Positions 41,786-49,972 of a stretch of DNA of 49,972 bases are shown one piece after another; positions within the stretch are counted from its first letter, which is position 1, and each line of letters begins with the position of its first letter. The notes under the pieces were generated by a model. The model ran no database searches, had not been told where the DNA came from, and worked only from the letters and a program-made list of their open reading frames with translations. This DNA comes from G020350405 sp964513655. Lineage in GTDB: Bacteria; Planctomycetota; Phycisphaerae; Sedimentisphaerales; Anaerobacaceae. The translations under genes and the position numbers were made by a program. Where the stretch lies: assembly GCA_964513655.1 (NCBI GenBank), contig CAZENQ010000013.1, positions 1-49,972 of the forward strand. The letters run 5' to 3'.

Positions 41786-42628
41786 ATGCCCCCTAAGCTC
41801 GTTAGAATGCTGTTTTTTGTGATTGTTGTCTTTACAACGGCCCGGCTGTCTTTTGCTCAGGCTAACGATACGTTTCCACAAATTGAAATGCCGATGCAGG
41901 GCGACGATAACCCCTCAAACACACCTGAAAACGCTGTTCCAAGCATTGGCGATTTGATGACACTCGTAGATAAGGCGACGACTACAGAGGCCGAGGCAAG
42001 AGACTGGTCGACACCTGTCAAGTTAGTGATAATCTTCAGCGGCCTGGCGATTTTACCAAGCCTTTTGGTAATGATGACGTCTTTTACGCGAATAGTCATT
42101 GTTTTGGCTTTTGTTCGCCGCGCCCTGACCACCCAGACCATACCGCCCACCGTTGCCATTATAGGTTTAGCGCTGTTCCTGACATTATATACGATGACTC
42201 CTACATTTTCGAAGATCAACGGAACCTCAATCCAGCCTTATCTTGCGGACGAGATTGGTTTCCAGGAGGCGGGGACCAGGGCCGGCGATTGTCTGAAGGA
42301 ATTTATGCTCCGTCAATGCAGAGAAGCCGATTTGGCCCTTTTTGTACAGATGGCCAGGATAGAACGCCCTGGAAGTCCAATGAAGACGGGTCTGCATATT
42401 GTTATCCCGGCATTTATCATCAGCGAATTTCGCACAGCGTTTGAGATAGGCTGCCTATTGTTCATTCCTTTCCTGCTGGTGGATATGGTTATTGCAAGTG
42501 TTTTGCTCAGTGCTGGCATGATGATGCTGCCGCCCGTGATGATTTCCCTGCCTTTCAAGCTGATATTATTCATCCTTGTTGACGGATGGGGCTTGTTGGC
42601 CAAGAGTCTCAGCATGGGCTTCAGGTAA
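41786..42628 (+). CDS. fliP: Flagellar export gate protein FliP
   Basis: 280 residues, with a cleavable signal peptide (ending TARLSFAQ) and a somewhat long periplasmic N-terminus. Core blocks: LVIIFSGLAILPSLLVMMTS, FTRIVIVLAFVRRALTTQTI, PPTVAIIGLALFLTLYTM and DMVIASVLLSAGMMMLPPVM. FliP forms the five-subunit part of the FliPQR gate. It is contiguous with fliO. Family certain. Confidence 0.97.
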   Translation: MPPKLVRMLFFVIVVFTTARLSFAQANDTFPQIEMPMQGDDNPSNTPENAVPSIGDLMTLVDKATTTEAEARDWSTPVKLVIIFSGLAILPSLLVMMTSFTRIVIVLAFVRRALTTQTIPPTVAIIGLALFLTLYTMTPTFSKINGTSIQPYLADEIGFQEAGTRAGDCLKEFMLRQCREADLALFVQMARIERPGSPMKTGLHIVIPAFIISEFRTAFEIGCLLFIPFLLVDMVIASVLLSAGMMMLPPVMISLPFKLILFILVDGWGLLAKSLSMGFR

Positions 42629-42656
42629 GTTGCCAATCTTTTGCAAGGATTAACAT

Positions 42657-42926
42657 ATGGACAGTACTTTCGTTCTTTATCTGGGCCGTCATACACTTGA
42701 GACGGCTTTGCTTTTAGCTGCACCGATTCTGCTGACTTGCATGGCGGTTGGGGTAACCGTGACACTTTTTCAGGCGGTGACTTCCATACGCGATATGAGT
42801 TTGACGATAGTTCCCAAGCTGTTGGCTGTAGGTGCCATGGTGCTAATCTGCGGCGGCTGGGGCTTGAGTGTGATACTTAGATTTGCCAACGAAATTTTCG
42901 GCCACATCCAGAATATTGGGCACTGA
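42657..42926 (+). CDS. fliQ: Flagellar export gate protein FliQ
   Basis: 89 residues, two membrane spans, with LETALLLAAPILLTCMAVGV and TLFQAVTSIRDMSLTIVPKL as the FliQ core. Four copies join FliP and FliR in the export gate. AAGGA precedes ATG 42657. Standard size and position. Confidence 0.95.
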   Translation: MDSTFVLYLGRHTLETALLLAAPILLTCMAVGVTVTLFQAVTSIRDMSLTIVPKLLAVGAMVLICGGWGLSVILRFANEIFGHIQNIGH

Positions 42927-42979
42927 CTTTACGGAGGGGCTCCCATATCGCGACGTGTCGCAAATGGGGCCCAGAGTTG

Positions 42980-43723
42980 ATGATTGAAAAACTGCTCGGC
43001 TTTGTGATGGTCCTGACAAGGATTTCGGCATTCTTTATGGTGCTTCCTGTTTTCGGCTGGAAAAGCATTCCGGTCAGAATCAAGGTTGCGGTAACGGTGC
43101 TGATGACGGTTTTCTTTACGATGATAACGCCTGTGCCCATCGACCCTAAGCAGGTCTCGGTGCTGGAGGCTATATTGTTAACGGCCAATGAGGCGACCTA
43201 TGGATTGGCTCTCGGGTTGGTCGCCACCCTCATATTTTCTACGGTCAAATTTAGCGGACGGATTGTCGAACGGCAGATGGGTTTGGCGATGGCTAATATC
43301 CTGGATCCGTTGACCGGAGAGAGAGCTCAACCGCTCGGCATGCTTATGGAGATGATATTTACAGTTCTGTTTCTCAGTGCCAACGGTCACCATATGTTCC
43401 TCTTGACCATCTCACGAAGTTACGAGACATTCCCACCGGGCCGTATCCCAACGATACAGCTCCTGGCCGGTGGAACAATCCAAGCCGGCGCAACAATGTT
43501 CATCGCGGGTTTAAGATTGGCTGCCCCGATGTTAGCGGCTTTTTTGCTGTTAATGGTCATATTAGCCGTGCTGGCGCGGATTGTTCCTGAAATGAATATT
43601 CTATTTATCAGTTTGCCGTTGCGTGTGGGCCTGGGGCTATTAATGGCAGCGATATTTTTGCCGTTTATTAACGGATTTGTAGCTGAATTTGCCGAGTTGA
43701 TGGGCAAGCTACTGCCCCTGTAA
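42980..43723 (+). CDS. fliR: Flagellar export gate protein FliR
   Basis: 247 residues, about six membrane spans, including the family blocks VLTRISAFFMVLPVFGWKSI, PVRIKVAVTVL and GRIVERQMGLAMANILDP. FliR completes the FliPQR gate. A TTG at 42977 is in frame, but the adjoining ATG 42980 is more likely. It follows fliQ by about 50 bases. Confidence 0.94.
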   Translation: MIEKLLGFVMVLTRISAFFMVLPVFGWKSIPVRIKVAVTVLMTVFFTMITPVPIDPKQVSVLEAILLTANEATYGLALGLVATLIFSTVKFSGRIVERQMGLAMANILDPLTGERAQPLGMLMEMIFTVLFLSANGHHMFLLTISRSYETFPPGRIPTIQLLAGGTIQAGATMFIAGLRLAAPMLAAFLLLMVILAVLARIVPEMNILFISLPLRVGLGLLMAAIFLPFINGFVAEFAELMGKLLPL

Positions 43724-43839
43724 GGACTTGGCCGCAATGACGGGACGTATCTGTTGTATACTTCGGAAAGTCGACCCGCTGGAAGTGGGAACCTGAGAGC
43801 AGGTTTTGAATTTGGTTTTTGTTCTGATAGAGACAGATA

Positions 43840-44904
43840 ATGCCGGATAAGCCAGCCACCGAAAAGACAGAACAGCCAACACCGAGAAGACTACAGAAAG
43901 CCAGGCAAAAAGGACAAGTGCCGCAGAGCCGCGAAATAGCCTCGGTTGTGTCGATTGTGGTGCTGACGGCTATGGTTACCTTGCTGGCACCGAAGCTGGT
44001 GCAGTGGTTTACAATACAAATGAAGCAGGGTATGTCATGCGGTACTTCAGTTTTTACTGACAGCAAGGCATTTATGGACTTTTTCGGCGCTAAAATCATG
44101 AGCTCGATAGCCTTGATGTGCCCTGTTTTTGCGGCACTTTTTATAGGAGCTGTTTTAGCCGGCATCGCTGTCGGCGGCCCAAACTTTGCACCTGCAGCCG
44201 TTAGATTACAGTTCAGTCAGCTGAATCCGGTAACAGGATTGGGAAGGTTGGTAAATGCGAAGTCCATGGTTGATCTTTTAACATCCATACTAAAACTGTT
44301 TTTTGTTGGAATTATCGTCTGGCTGTATATTCATAGCAAACTCGACGCTCTTGCTGCTCTTCGATGGGCCTGGTCTGCGCAGATGCTCGGGGCCATCGCA
44401 AAGATAATATTGGGCCTGATGATACGCATTTGCATTGCGCTGCTGGTTATAGGGATAGCGGATACTATTTACCAGAAGTGGAAATACATTCAGGACCTGA
44501 AGATGACGCGTCAGGAAGTAAAAGAAGAGCGTAAGGAAGTAGAAGGTTCCCCTGAGGTCAAACGCAGGGTCCGGAAGATTCAATTTGAGATGGCCGCCAG
44601 ACGGATGCTGCAGGAAGTGCCCAAGGCCAGTGTGGTTCTGGTAAACCCAACACACGTTGCTGTCGCACTGCGTTATGAACCTAAGACGATGGAGTCGCCT
44701 GTCATGGTGGCCAAAGGGGCCGACAACATGGCAGAAAAGATCAGAGAAATCGCGAGGGCTTATGGTGTGCCTATAGTAAGAAAACCGGAATTGGCCAGAA
44801 CAATATATTCAACGGTAAAGCTTGGCGGTGCTATACCTCAGACACTTTACGTGGCAGTAGCAGAGGTGTTGGCCATGATCTATCGGCTGCGGCATAGAAA
44901 GTAA
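43840..44904 (+). CDS. flhB: Flagellar export switch protein FlhB
   Basis: 354 residues. N-terminus EKTEQPTPRRLQKARQKGQV is the canonical FlhB start, four membrane spans follow, and the cytoplasmic domain holds the self-cleavage motif NPTH at residues 269-272 (VLVNPTHVAVALRY). Cleavage there permits the FliK-driven switch from hook to filament export. All needed residues are present, so this part of the export machine looks functional. The FlhA-like gene starts 53 bases downstream. Confidence 0.97.
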   Translation: MPDKPATEKTEQPTPRRLQKARQKGQVPQSREIASVVSIVVLTAMVTLLAPKLVQWFTIQMKQGMSCGTSVFTDSKAFMDFFGAKIMSSIALMCPVFAALFIGAVLAGIAVGGPNFAPAAVRLQFSQLNPVTGLGRLVNAKSMVDLLTSILKLFFVGIIVWLYIHSKLDALAALRWAWSAQMLGAIAKIILGLMIRICIALLVIGIADTIYQKWKYIQDLKMTRQEVKEERKEVEGSPEVKRRVRKIQFEMAARRMLQEVPKASVVLVNPTHVAVALRYEPKTMESPVMVAKGADNMAEKIREIARAYGVPIVRKPELARTIYSTVKLGGAIPQTLYVAVAEVLAMIYRLRHRK

Positions 44905-44957
44905 GAAATGTAACGAGGAAAAAGTTGTATTGTTGGTTTTCAATTAAGAGTTGAAAA

Positions 44958-46748
44958 ATGTCCGTGTCCTGTGAATCAAATTCGAAAAGAGAGGGTAATT
45001 GGGTGCCATTCTGGCCATTTCCGGACGCAGAAAAGGACGCGGACAGAACTTGCCAGACACAACTAATGCGAACCCGTACCCTTTTAATAGCAGGCGTGGC
45101 CACAATTACAGCCGGGCTTTTACTGCCGCTGTCGGATCGTATTTTCGATGTGCTTTTAATCTTTAGTCTGTCTTTAACCATAGCTGTGTTGATAATTACT
45201 TTTTCAGCACGCAGAGCCGTGGAGGTGTCGGGCTTTCCGCTGCTAATTGTGCTGGCCGCGATGTTGCGTATGGCCTTGAGTGTGGCCGGCAGCAAATTGA
45301 TACTCTCGCAAGGTAGTGCCGGGACAATCATAGGTTTTTTTGGGGGCATCTTTGTTAGGGACAATTTTGTATTTACAATCCTGGCCCTTGGCGTACTTAC
45401 TGTGGTTATATTTGGAACCATTTCCAAGGCCGCCAAAAGCATCAGCCATACTACCGAAGAGTTTGTCGCAGATATTGTCCCCGCCAGGCAAATCAGTATT
45501 GACAACGACCTCAACACCGGACTTATCGACCACAGCCAGGCCATTCGGCTGAGAGATGGAATCGCTCGTGAGACCGGCTTTTTTGTCGCAATGACCGGCG
45601 CCGCCAAATTCATACTGTGCGCTGCTGTTATCGAGCTTATGATTGTCGTTGTTGATATCGTCGCTTCGATAGCCACTGCGCAAGGACCACCGGCAGCCGC
45701 GCAAATGTCGGCAGGATACTCGCTTTACGAAGGATTGCAAAACGGCCACTTAAAGATACACGCGACTTTGGGCGCGGGAATGATAACGCAGATATCCGCT
45801 TTGCTTGCTGCAATGGCGTGCAAATATCTTGTCCGAAAAACCTATGTGCCGTGTGCGGCTAACGGTCAGTTTGGCAGGGGAAAAGCTACCGAAAGAGTTA
45901 AGGTAGTTTCCAGCGAAGTGCCGTCCCCTCCGGCTGCGGAATCGCAGTATGGCAATGCCGTAGTGGCTATTCAAGCCCAGGCAACTGCCGAGGATCTCGG
46001 ATGGTTAGATGGGTCCCAGTGTATGGAAAATGGAAAAGATGACTTTAGTCAGACGGTGCCCTCGTCTACCAAAGCTCTTAGACACGACTTGCTCACAAGC
46101 GAAATAGAGTGTGTTTTCGAACCCAGCCCATACCTCTGGAAGGCCGCTGATGATGGCGATTATTACGGTACCATCACGGAGTTAATCGAGAGCAAATCAG
46201 GCGATGATGCGAAAACGATATTGATGGCGGCTGAAAGTGCCAAGGAGCTGCCCGTAACAGTACCTGTCAATATTGCAATACGTCTGGCACGGAAAGGTCA
46301 GCGATGTTTGCTGATTGATTTTGACCTGAAGAGAGACGCAATATCAAGCGTCTTTGACATTAATCCTAAGGGCGCCGACGACGCGGTTTACCGAGAAGCA
46401 GTTACAACGGAGAGTCCGACCGGTATCAACAATCTCTGGGTCTGGTCGGCGTCCCGTCTGACCAATACTGACAAAGACAGCGAGAACCACGAGCCCGTGA
46501 ATATAAAGAAAGCTCTTGCCAGCCTTGAAAACCGGTACGACAGAGTGGTTGTCTATGCTCCGGACATGGGGCGATTGGCTGATTTGGACGGAATTGCCGC
46601 TTGCGTCCAGGCGGCGATGCTCTTCGGCGCGGAGTCCGAGCTGGTGGATGAAGTTGAAAGCTGTCATATGAGTGATTTCTACGAACTCTTGAATAGCTGC
46701 GGCTGTAAAATCCTGCAGCCGGCGGAGATCTTTGCAGAGCTGCGTTAA
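44958..46748 (+). CDS. Aberrant FlhA: FlhA-type membrane domain fused to a degenerate BY-kinase/MinD-like domain
   Basis: 596 residues in one unbroken frame. Residues about 37-300 follow FlhA's eight-span membrane domain: FPLLIVLAAMLRMALSVAGS, RDNFVFTILALGVLTVVIFG, RQISIDNDLNTGLID and LGAGMITQISALLAAMACKY align with FlhA blocks. The FHIPEP signature is degraded (VPARQISID for PGKQMAID), and the conserved acids in GDA and GDG segments are Ala (KFILCAAVIE, LGAGM). The usual 350-residue cytoplasmic domain is absent. After a linker, residues about 400-596 resemble a tyrosine-kinase/MinD P-loop domain (KTILMAAESAKELPVTVPVN, RLARKGQRCLLIDFDLKRD, YDRVVVYAPDM), but the Walker A GxGKS is gone. ATG 44958 or ATG 45066 could start it. 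It lies where flhA belongs, after flhB. It may be a regulatory pseudo-FlhA or a rebuilt gate. Confidence 0.8.
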   Translation: MSVSCESNSKREGNWVPFWPFPDAEKDADRTCQTQLMRTRTLLIAGVATITAGLLLPLSDRIFDVLLIFSLSLTIAVLIITFSARRAVEVSGFPLLIVLAAMLRMALSVAGSKLILSQGSAGTIIGFFGGIFVRDNFVFTILALGVLTVVIFGTISKAAKSISHTTEEFVADIVPARQISIDNDLNTGLIDHSQAIRLRDGIARETGFFVAMTGAAKFILCAAVIELMIVVVDIVASIATAQGPPAAAQMSAGYSLYEGLQNGHLKIHATLGAGMITQISALLAAMACKYLVRKTYVPCAANGQFGRGKATERVKVVSSEVPSPPAAESQYGNAVVAIQAQATAEDLGWLDGSQCMENGKDDFSQTVPSSTKALRHDLLTSEIECVFEPSPYLWKAADDGDYYGTITELIESKSGDDAKTILMAAESAKELPVTVPVNIAIRLARKGQRCLLIDFDLKRDAISSVFDINPKGADDAVYREAVTTESPTGINNLWVWSASRLTNTDKDSENHEPVNIKKALASLENRYDRVVVYAPDMGRLADLDGIAACVQAAMLFGAESELVDEVESCHMSDFYELLNSCGCKILQPAEIFAELR

Positions 46749-46777
46749 CTTCTATAAGAGTGTTTTTTGAGTTGATG

Positions 46778-49153
46778 TTAGCTCTGTGTGTAGCCGAAGC
46801 CTAAGGCCGCCATCTGGTTTTGCAGCAGGGCCAGGGTCCTCTCAAGACGGGCAAATCGAGCTACCAATCTGGCTTCCCTTTCAGTCAGGCGGTATTCTTC
46901 AAGCTCAATTTTGTCCTCGAGATATTCTATTTGGTCCGCAACATGCTCCTGGTCTATGTCCATCGTACCTGTTGCTGCCTTGAGGATTCTGCCCAGAACG
47001 TCCTCTATCGCCCCGGCAAAGCCCTGCTTTACCCTGACAGTGGCAGTGAAAGTACCGTTCTGACTTAAGTCGACGCTGAGCTGCAGGCCGTTCTCCGGGT
47101 ACACAGGGTCACCGTTGTCGTCGAAGGTGCTGTCGCCTGTAACGATGTTGCCGCTGTACGTTGCGGTACGGTACGTGGATTCGCTTGAGAGCTTGATTTT
47201 TGCACTGGTGATAGCGCCGGCGCTCACTACTACCTCAACATCGTAAGTGCCCGCCGTGGTATAATTGCTGCTGGCCCCGTAAAACTCAATGGTATTGCTG
47301 TCACTGCTGCCCGTCTTGTCCGCTCCTAGCAGGGCCAGGACATCCATGTAGTCTTCAGCTATCGCCTCGTCAAAGACATTTGTGTCCAGGCTCAATATGC
47401 CGTCCCTATCGAGCTCAAGGCCGATCTGGCCGGGCATAAGAAAGCTGTCGATATCCTGTATGAATCCGCTGGTCTGGGCCACGAGAGGGTCGCGAAGCAG
47501 CGTCTTTATGGTCGAAACAACGTAATCACCCGTTAACACACCTCTGGTTTCCGAGACATCATCGTAGCCGGCGACCTCCTCAATATAGGTAACGACAAGA
47601 TTGTAGGCATCAACCATAGAACTTAGTTTCTCTTTGACCGTCTCGATATCTCTGGTCAGCGTGATTTCTTCCCCGCTTGTATCAGTCGTATCATGAAGAT
47701 GCAGCGCGACACCATAAATGACATCATCTACAGTATTAGAGCTTCTTCTGATCCAGCCATAGTTGTTGCCTTTTGTCTGTTCGGCAAACACGTAATTCGA
47801 AGAGTCGCTGGGAGTCAGGTTACTGGAATCAATTGAAATCATGTTAACATCACCCGCAGTATCGCGGAACGTAAATGTCGTAGCACCAGCCTGGTTCAGC
47901 CCCGTACCACCCACCGTTATGTCGCCGGGATTTACGTTTGACAACGCCTCAAGCGCAGATTGAATTGCGTTGGTTGTAGCATTATAGCTAATGGCGGCAG
48001 TCGTTTCTCCATCATAAGTCAAGGTGAAGGTACCACTGCTCGCCGTCGTGGTGGGAGTCAACGTTTGTTCCTCGGCAATTCCTGACTGTGGGGTGGGGTA
48101 GCCGTCAACCCTTATTTCGCTATCCTGAGCTGATTGACTTTCGATAAAATCAGCTTGTGCAAAACCAGTAAGGTCCGCTGTTGTTGAGCCGCCTTCTGTC
48201 TCAACGGCCATGGTAGGCAAAGTCAATGTTGCAGCCGAGCCGTTCGCGTTGTATGTCAAAGTAATTGAAAGACTACTTGTGCCAGCAGTGTCGTCGGTCA
48301 AAATAATCTCGCCATTTTCAAGGGTTGCTTTGGCAATTCCGTCAAAGGCGTCGTTAATCTCAGCGATAAGATGACTGAGTTTAGTGTTACTGGTGATGCT
48401 AAGGTCCACCTGGGTTATTGGATTGCCATCATGGTCGGTGCCAGTTATTTCAATTACTTCGCCCCCTTCCAGCGGATTTGCTCCGAATTGGTCGAGGTCT
48501 GTTATTTTCGTACTAAGTGTAGCGTTGTCACTGTCAACAGTGAAAGCTGAATCTGCCTGCCAGACCTTCGTGCTGCTTGCATTGATTGAGATTTCATAAT
48601 CGGAACCGGCGTCATTGCCATTTAGCACCAGATGGTAGGCGTCGTTAAAGTATAGCAGACTTGCAGTAACGCCGGGGTTGTTTGCATCGTTATTGATTAA
48701 GCCGGCGAAATCCTCGAGTGTTGTCTCAGACGTGGTCGTCAGAACCGTTTCCTTGTGGTTATATGAGTAAATAAAGGTTCCCGCCCCGACATAATCCTCG
48801 GCGTATTCGAGCCCGTTCGTGTGAACCGATCGCTCGGCGGTGGCTAACCGATTGATTATGACTGTGTGATTACCTTCAAAGGCGTTGTAAGACGCTTCAG
48901 CGGTCAATATATCACTGTCGCTGGACGCAACGTTAAAGGCGCGGAGTTCATCGGCGTCGGAGAGAGCACGAATTGAGCTTCGCAACGTGCTGAGCTTGCT
49001 CTCTAAGGTACTAAGGGCGGTTTGTCTCTGCTCCCAGAGGCTTATGCGCTCTTCGTACGTGTTCAGTGTGCGGCGCTGGACAGCCATTAGCTGGCTGATA
49101 AGCGTGGTTGTGTCAATACCTGTTAAAAGACCCGGAAGACGTAAAGTTGCCAT
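46778..49153 (-). CDS. fliD: Flagellar filament cap protein FliD with inserted beta domain
   Basis: 791 residues, longer than the common 450-700. FliD_N is at 1-105 (LPGLLTGIDTTTLISQLMAV), and the FliD_C part contains TLTRDIETVKEKLSSMVDAY and LVVTYIEEVAGY, with a C-terminal coiled coil (RLTEREARLVARFARLERTL). A stretch at about 361-460 (SGTFTLTYDGETTAAISYNA, IQSALEALSNVNPGDITVGG) interrupts the usual IRVDGYPTPQSG to IRRSSNTVDDVIYGV region and resembles beta modules from planctomycete surface proteins. FliD caps the filament and folds new flagellin. It is transcribed against the flhA-like gene from a sigma-28-like promoter at 49265-49291. Confidence 0.93.
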   Translation of the reverse strand: MATLRLPGLLTGIDTTTLISQLMAVQRRTLNTYEERISLWEQRQTALSTLESKLSTLRSSIRALSDADELRAFNVASSDSDILTAEASYNAFEGNHTVIINRLATAERSVHTNGLEYAEDYVGAGTFIYSYNHKETVLTTTSETTLEDFAGLINNDANNPGVTASLLYFNDAYHLVLNGNDAGSDYEISINASSTKVWQADSAFTVDSDNATLSTKITDLDQFGANPLEGGEVIEITGTDHDGNPITQVDLSITSNTKLSHLIAEINDAFDGIAKATLENGEIILTDDTAGTSSLSITLTYNANGSAATLTLPTMAVETEGGSTTADLTGFAQADFIESQSAQDSEIRVDGYPTPQSGIAEEQTLTPTTTASSGTFTLTYDGETTAAISYNATTNAIQSALEALSNVNPGDITVGGTGLNQAGATTFTFRDTAGDVNMISIDSSNLTPSDSSNYVFAEQTKGNNYGWIRRSSNTVDDVIYGVALHLHDTTDTSGEEITLTRDIETVKEKLSSMVDAYNLVVTYIEEVAGYDDVSETRGVLTGDYVVSTIKTLLRDPLVAQTSGFIQDIDSFLMPGQIGLELDRDGILSLDTNVFDEAIAEDYMDVLALLGADKTGSSDSNTIEFYGASSNYTTAGTYDVEVVVSAGAITSAKIKLSSESTYRTATYSGNIVTGDSTFDDNGDPVYPENGLQLSVDLSQNGTFTATVRVKQGFAGAIEDVLGRILKAATGTMDIDQEHVADQIEYLEDKIELEEYRLTEREARLVARFARLERTLALLQNQMAALGFGYTQS

Positions 49154-49264
49154 TTTTATTTGCCTTTTCGCTTAAACTTTCACGCCTTTACAGCGTCCGT
49201 GTTGTATCGTGTCTCAGCCACTGGAACCTCTAAGTACGCCCAATGCGCGCTCCAATTAAGTTTA

Positions 49265-49291
49265 TTATCGTTAAACAGCACTCGTTACTTA
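49265..49291 (-). promoter_or_regulatory. Sigma-28 (FliA)-like promoter of fliD
   Basis: On the minus strand: TAAGTAAC (49284-49291), 11 bases, AACGATAA (49265-49272), about 112 bases before ATG 49153. Same pattern and spacing as the flagellin promoter, so filament and cap genes look like one late regulon. Confidence 0.65.
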
Positions 49292-49328
49292 ACCAATCGT
49301 CTTGTATTCGCATAGAATATCCACATTT

Positions 49329-49972
49329 TTAGCAAGCAGCCTGCGGCGCTGACTCCGAGCACCTGGACCGCGCAAACTCGCTCTTTTTCAGCAACTGCCG
49401 GACCCGCATGTTCCCCGGGTCCGTCTGGAGACAGCTATTTAGCTCCGAGCAGGCCAGCCCAAAGGCCGTTCTGGCATAGTTGAGCGAATTATTTTTTACG
49501 TAAGCCTGTCCTATTGCAAGACAAGTCACAGCAGCTAAGCACTTGGCATGCAATTGCCTGAGCTTGGTAGGTATCTTGTCCCACGCGACATCCGGAAACA
49601 GTTCATCATAACTGAAAGTATTTGTGAACCGCTTGACCACCTCAAAATGGTCCCTGGCTTTGTCAATGTTCACACTCCTGGAGAGACTCTGCGGCAGAAT
49701 CCGCCTCAGATGCAAAGTTTTCCGCAGGTGATGTTCCTTCAGGCCAGCCTTTACGAAACGGCGGATCATATCATAGTCCATACCTATCCTAAGTGTTTCA
49801 TCGTAAAGTCCTATCTTATCATAAACGCTCTTTCTTATTCCGAGCCTAAATGGTATTATGGGGTGCCCGGCCCGGAATAGGTCCCTGATCATATGCCTTC
49901 GATTCTGATATTCGGGCTTCTTCATCACCCTTATTGGATTACTACTTGAATCAATCAGCAAGACATCGCTAT
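49329..49972 (-). CDS. Family 2 glycosyltransferase, C-terminal part (5' partial)
   Basis: The frame is open to the right edge, so the catalytic N-terminus is missing; at least 214 residues are visible. The first visible residues (SDVLLIDSSSNPIRVMKKPE) and GHPIIPFRLGIRKSVYDKIG plus LYDETLRIGMDYDMIRRFVK match the second half of GT-A family 2 enzymes, where the Asp-Tyr-Asp segment lies near the acceptor site. The tail from about residue 140 looks like a TPR-type helical extension (AIGQAYVKNNSLNYARTAFG). Substrate unknown; its position behind fliD raises flagellar or envelope glycosylation as options. Confidence 0.78.
   Translation of the reverse strand, partial: SDVLLIDSSSNPIRVMKKPEYQNRRHMIRDLFRAGHPIIPFRLGIRKSVYDKIGLYDETLRIGMDYDMIRRFVKAGLKEHHLRKTLHLRRILPQSLSRSVNIDKARDHFEVVKRFTNTFSYDELFPDVAWDKIPTKLRQLHAKCLAAVTCLAIGQAYVKNNSLNYARTAFGLACSELNSCLQTDPGNMRVRQLLKKSEFARSRCSESAPQAAC

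Noticed and set aside
45850..46200. Possible frameshift or gene join in the flhA-like gene
   Set aside because: The frame stays open through the linker with no stop, and both halves read well in the same frame, so a genuine fusion is the simpler view; an assembly artefact still needs read data to exclude.

Overview
The window looks like a chromosomal segment from a planctomycete, most probably of the class Phycisphaerae. This is inferred from gene content: many Tat-exported Gfo/Idh/MocA oxidoreductases, ThuA-HEAT and DUF1080 proteins, a multihaem cytochrome, a flagellar cluster with planctomycete-style extra parts, and moderate G+C. No rRNA, tRNA, CRISPR array or insertion sequence was seen.

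Region 1 (1-16163, all +) is a carbohydrate-oxidation cluster. It holds five Gfo/Idh/MocA oxidoreductases (four with twin-arginine leaders), a sugar isomerase/epimerase-type TIM barrel, a secreted ThuA-HEAT protein, a fused TIM barrel-DUF1080 protein, a seven-haem cytochrome c with a cytochrome-b-like membrane partner, and an MFS transporter, closed by an intrinsic terminator. The set resembles 3-keto-glycoside pathways: oxidise a sugar at C3, cleave or isomerise it, then import the product. The cytochrome pair may take the electrons.

Region 2 (16311-19803, +) starts at a consensus sigma-70 promoter and encodes a lipoprotein with a discoidin-like domain, a GT39-type membrane glycosyltransferase and ApbE, with tight or overlapping junctions.

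Region 3 (19827-26431, mostly -) is the least familiar part. Three related secreted proteins resembling spore-coat-U/Csu pilins flank a PapD-like chaperone and a secretin, with a coiled-coil inner-membrane protein downstream. No usher is seen. A secretin standing where an usher would be suggests a surface-fibre export system that I do not recognise.

Region 4 (26526-49153) is a flagellar cluster: fliS and flagellin (-), a glycosyltransferase (+), fliK (-), then a long + run flgB-flgC-fliE-fliF-fliG-fliH-fliI-fliJ-motE-like-motA-motB-motB-fliO-fliP-fliQ-fliR-flhB and an aberrant flhA, followed by fliD (-). Three sigma-54 promoters (fliK, flgB, fliO) and two sigma-28-like promoters (flagellin, fliD) can be read from the sequence and fit a middle/late flagellar hierarchy. 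The most unusual gene is the flhA-like one: its membrane domain has lost conserved acidic residues, and its cytoplasmic domain is replaced by a degenerate tyrosine-kinase/MinD-like P-loop domain. Two motB genes lie in tandem, and FliD carries an adhesin-like insertion. A family 2 glycosyltransferase (-) runs off the right edge.
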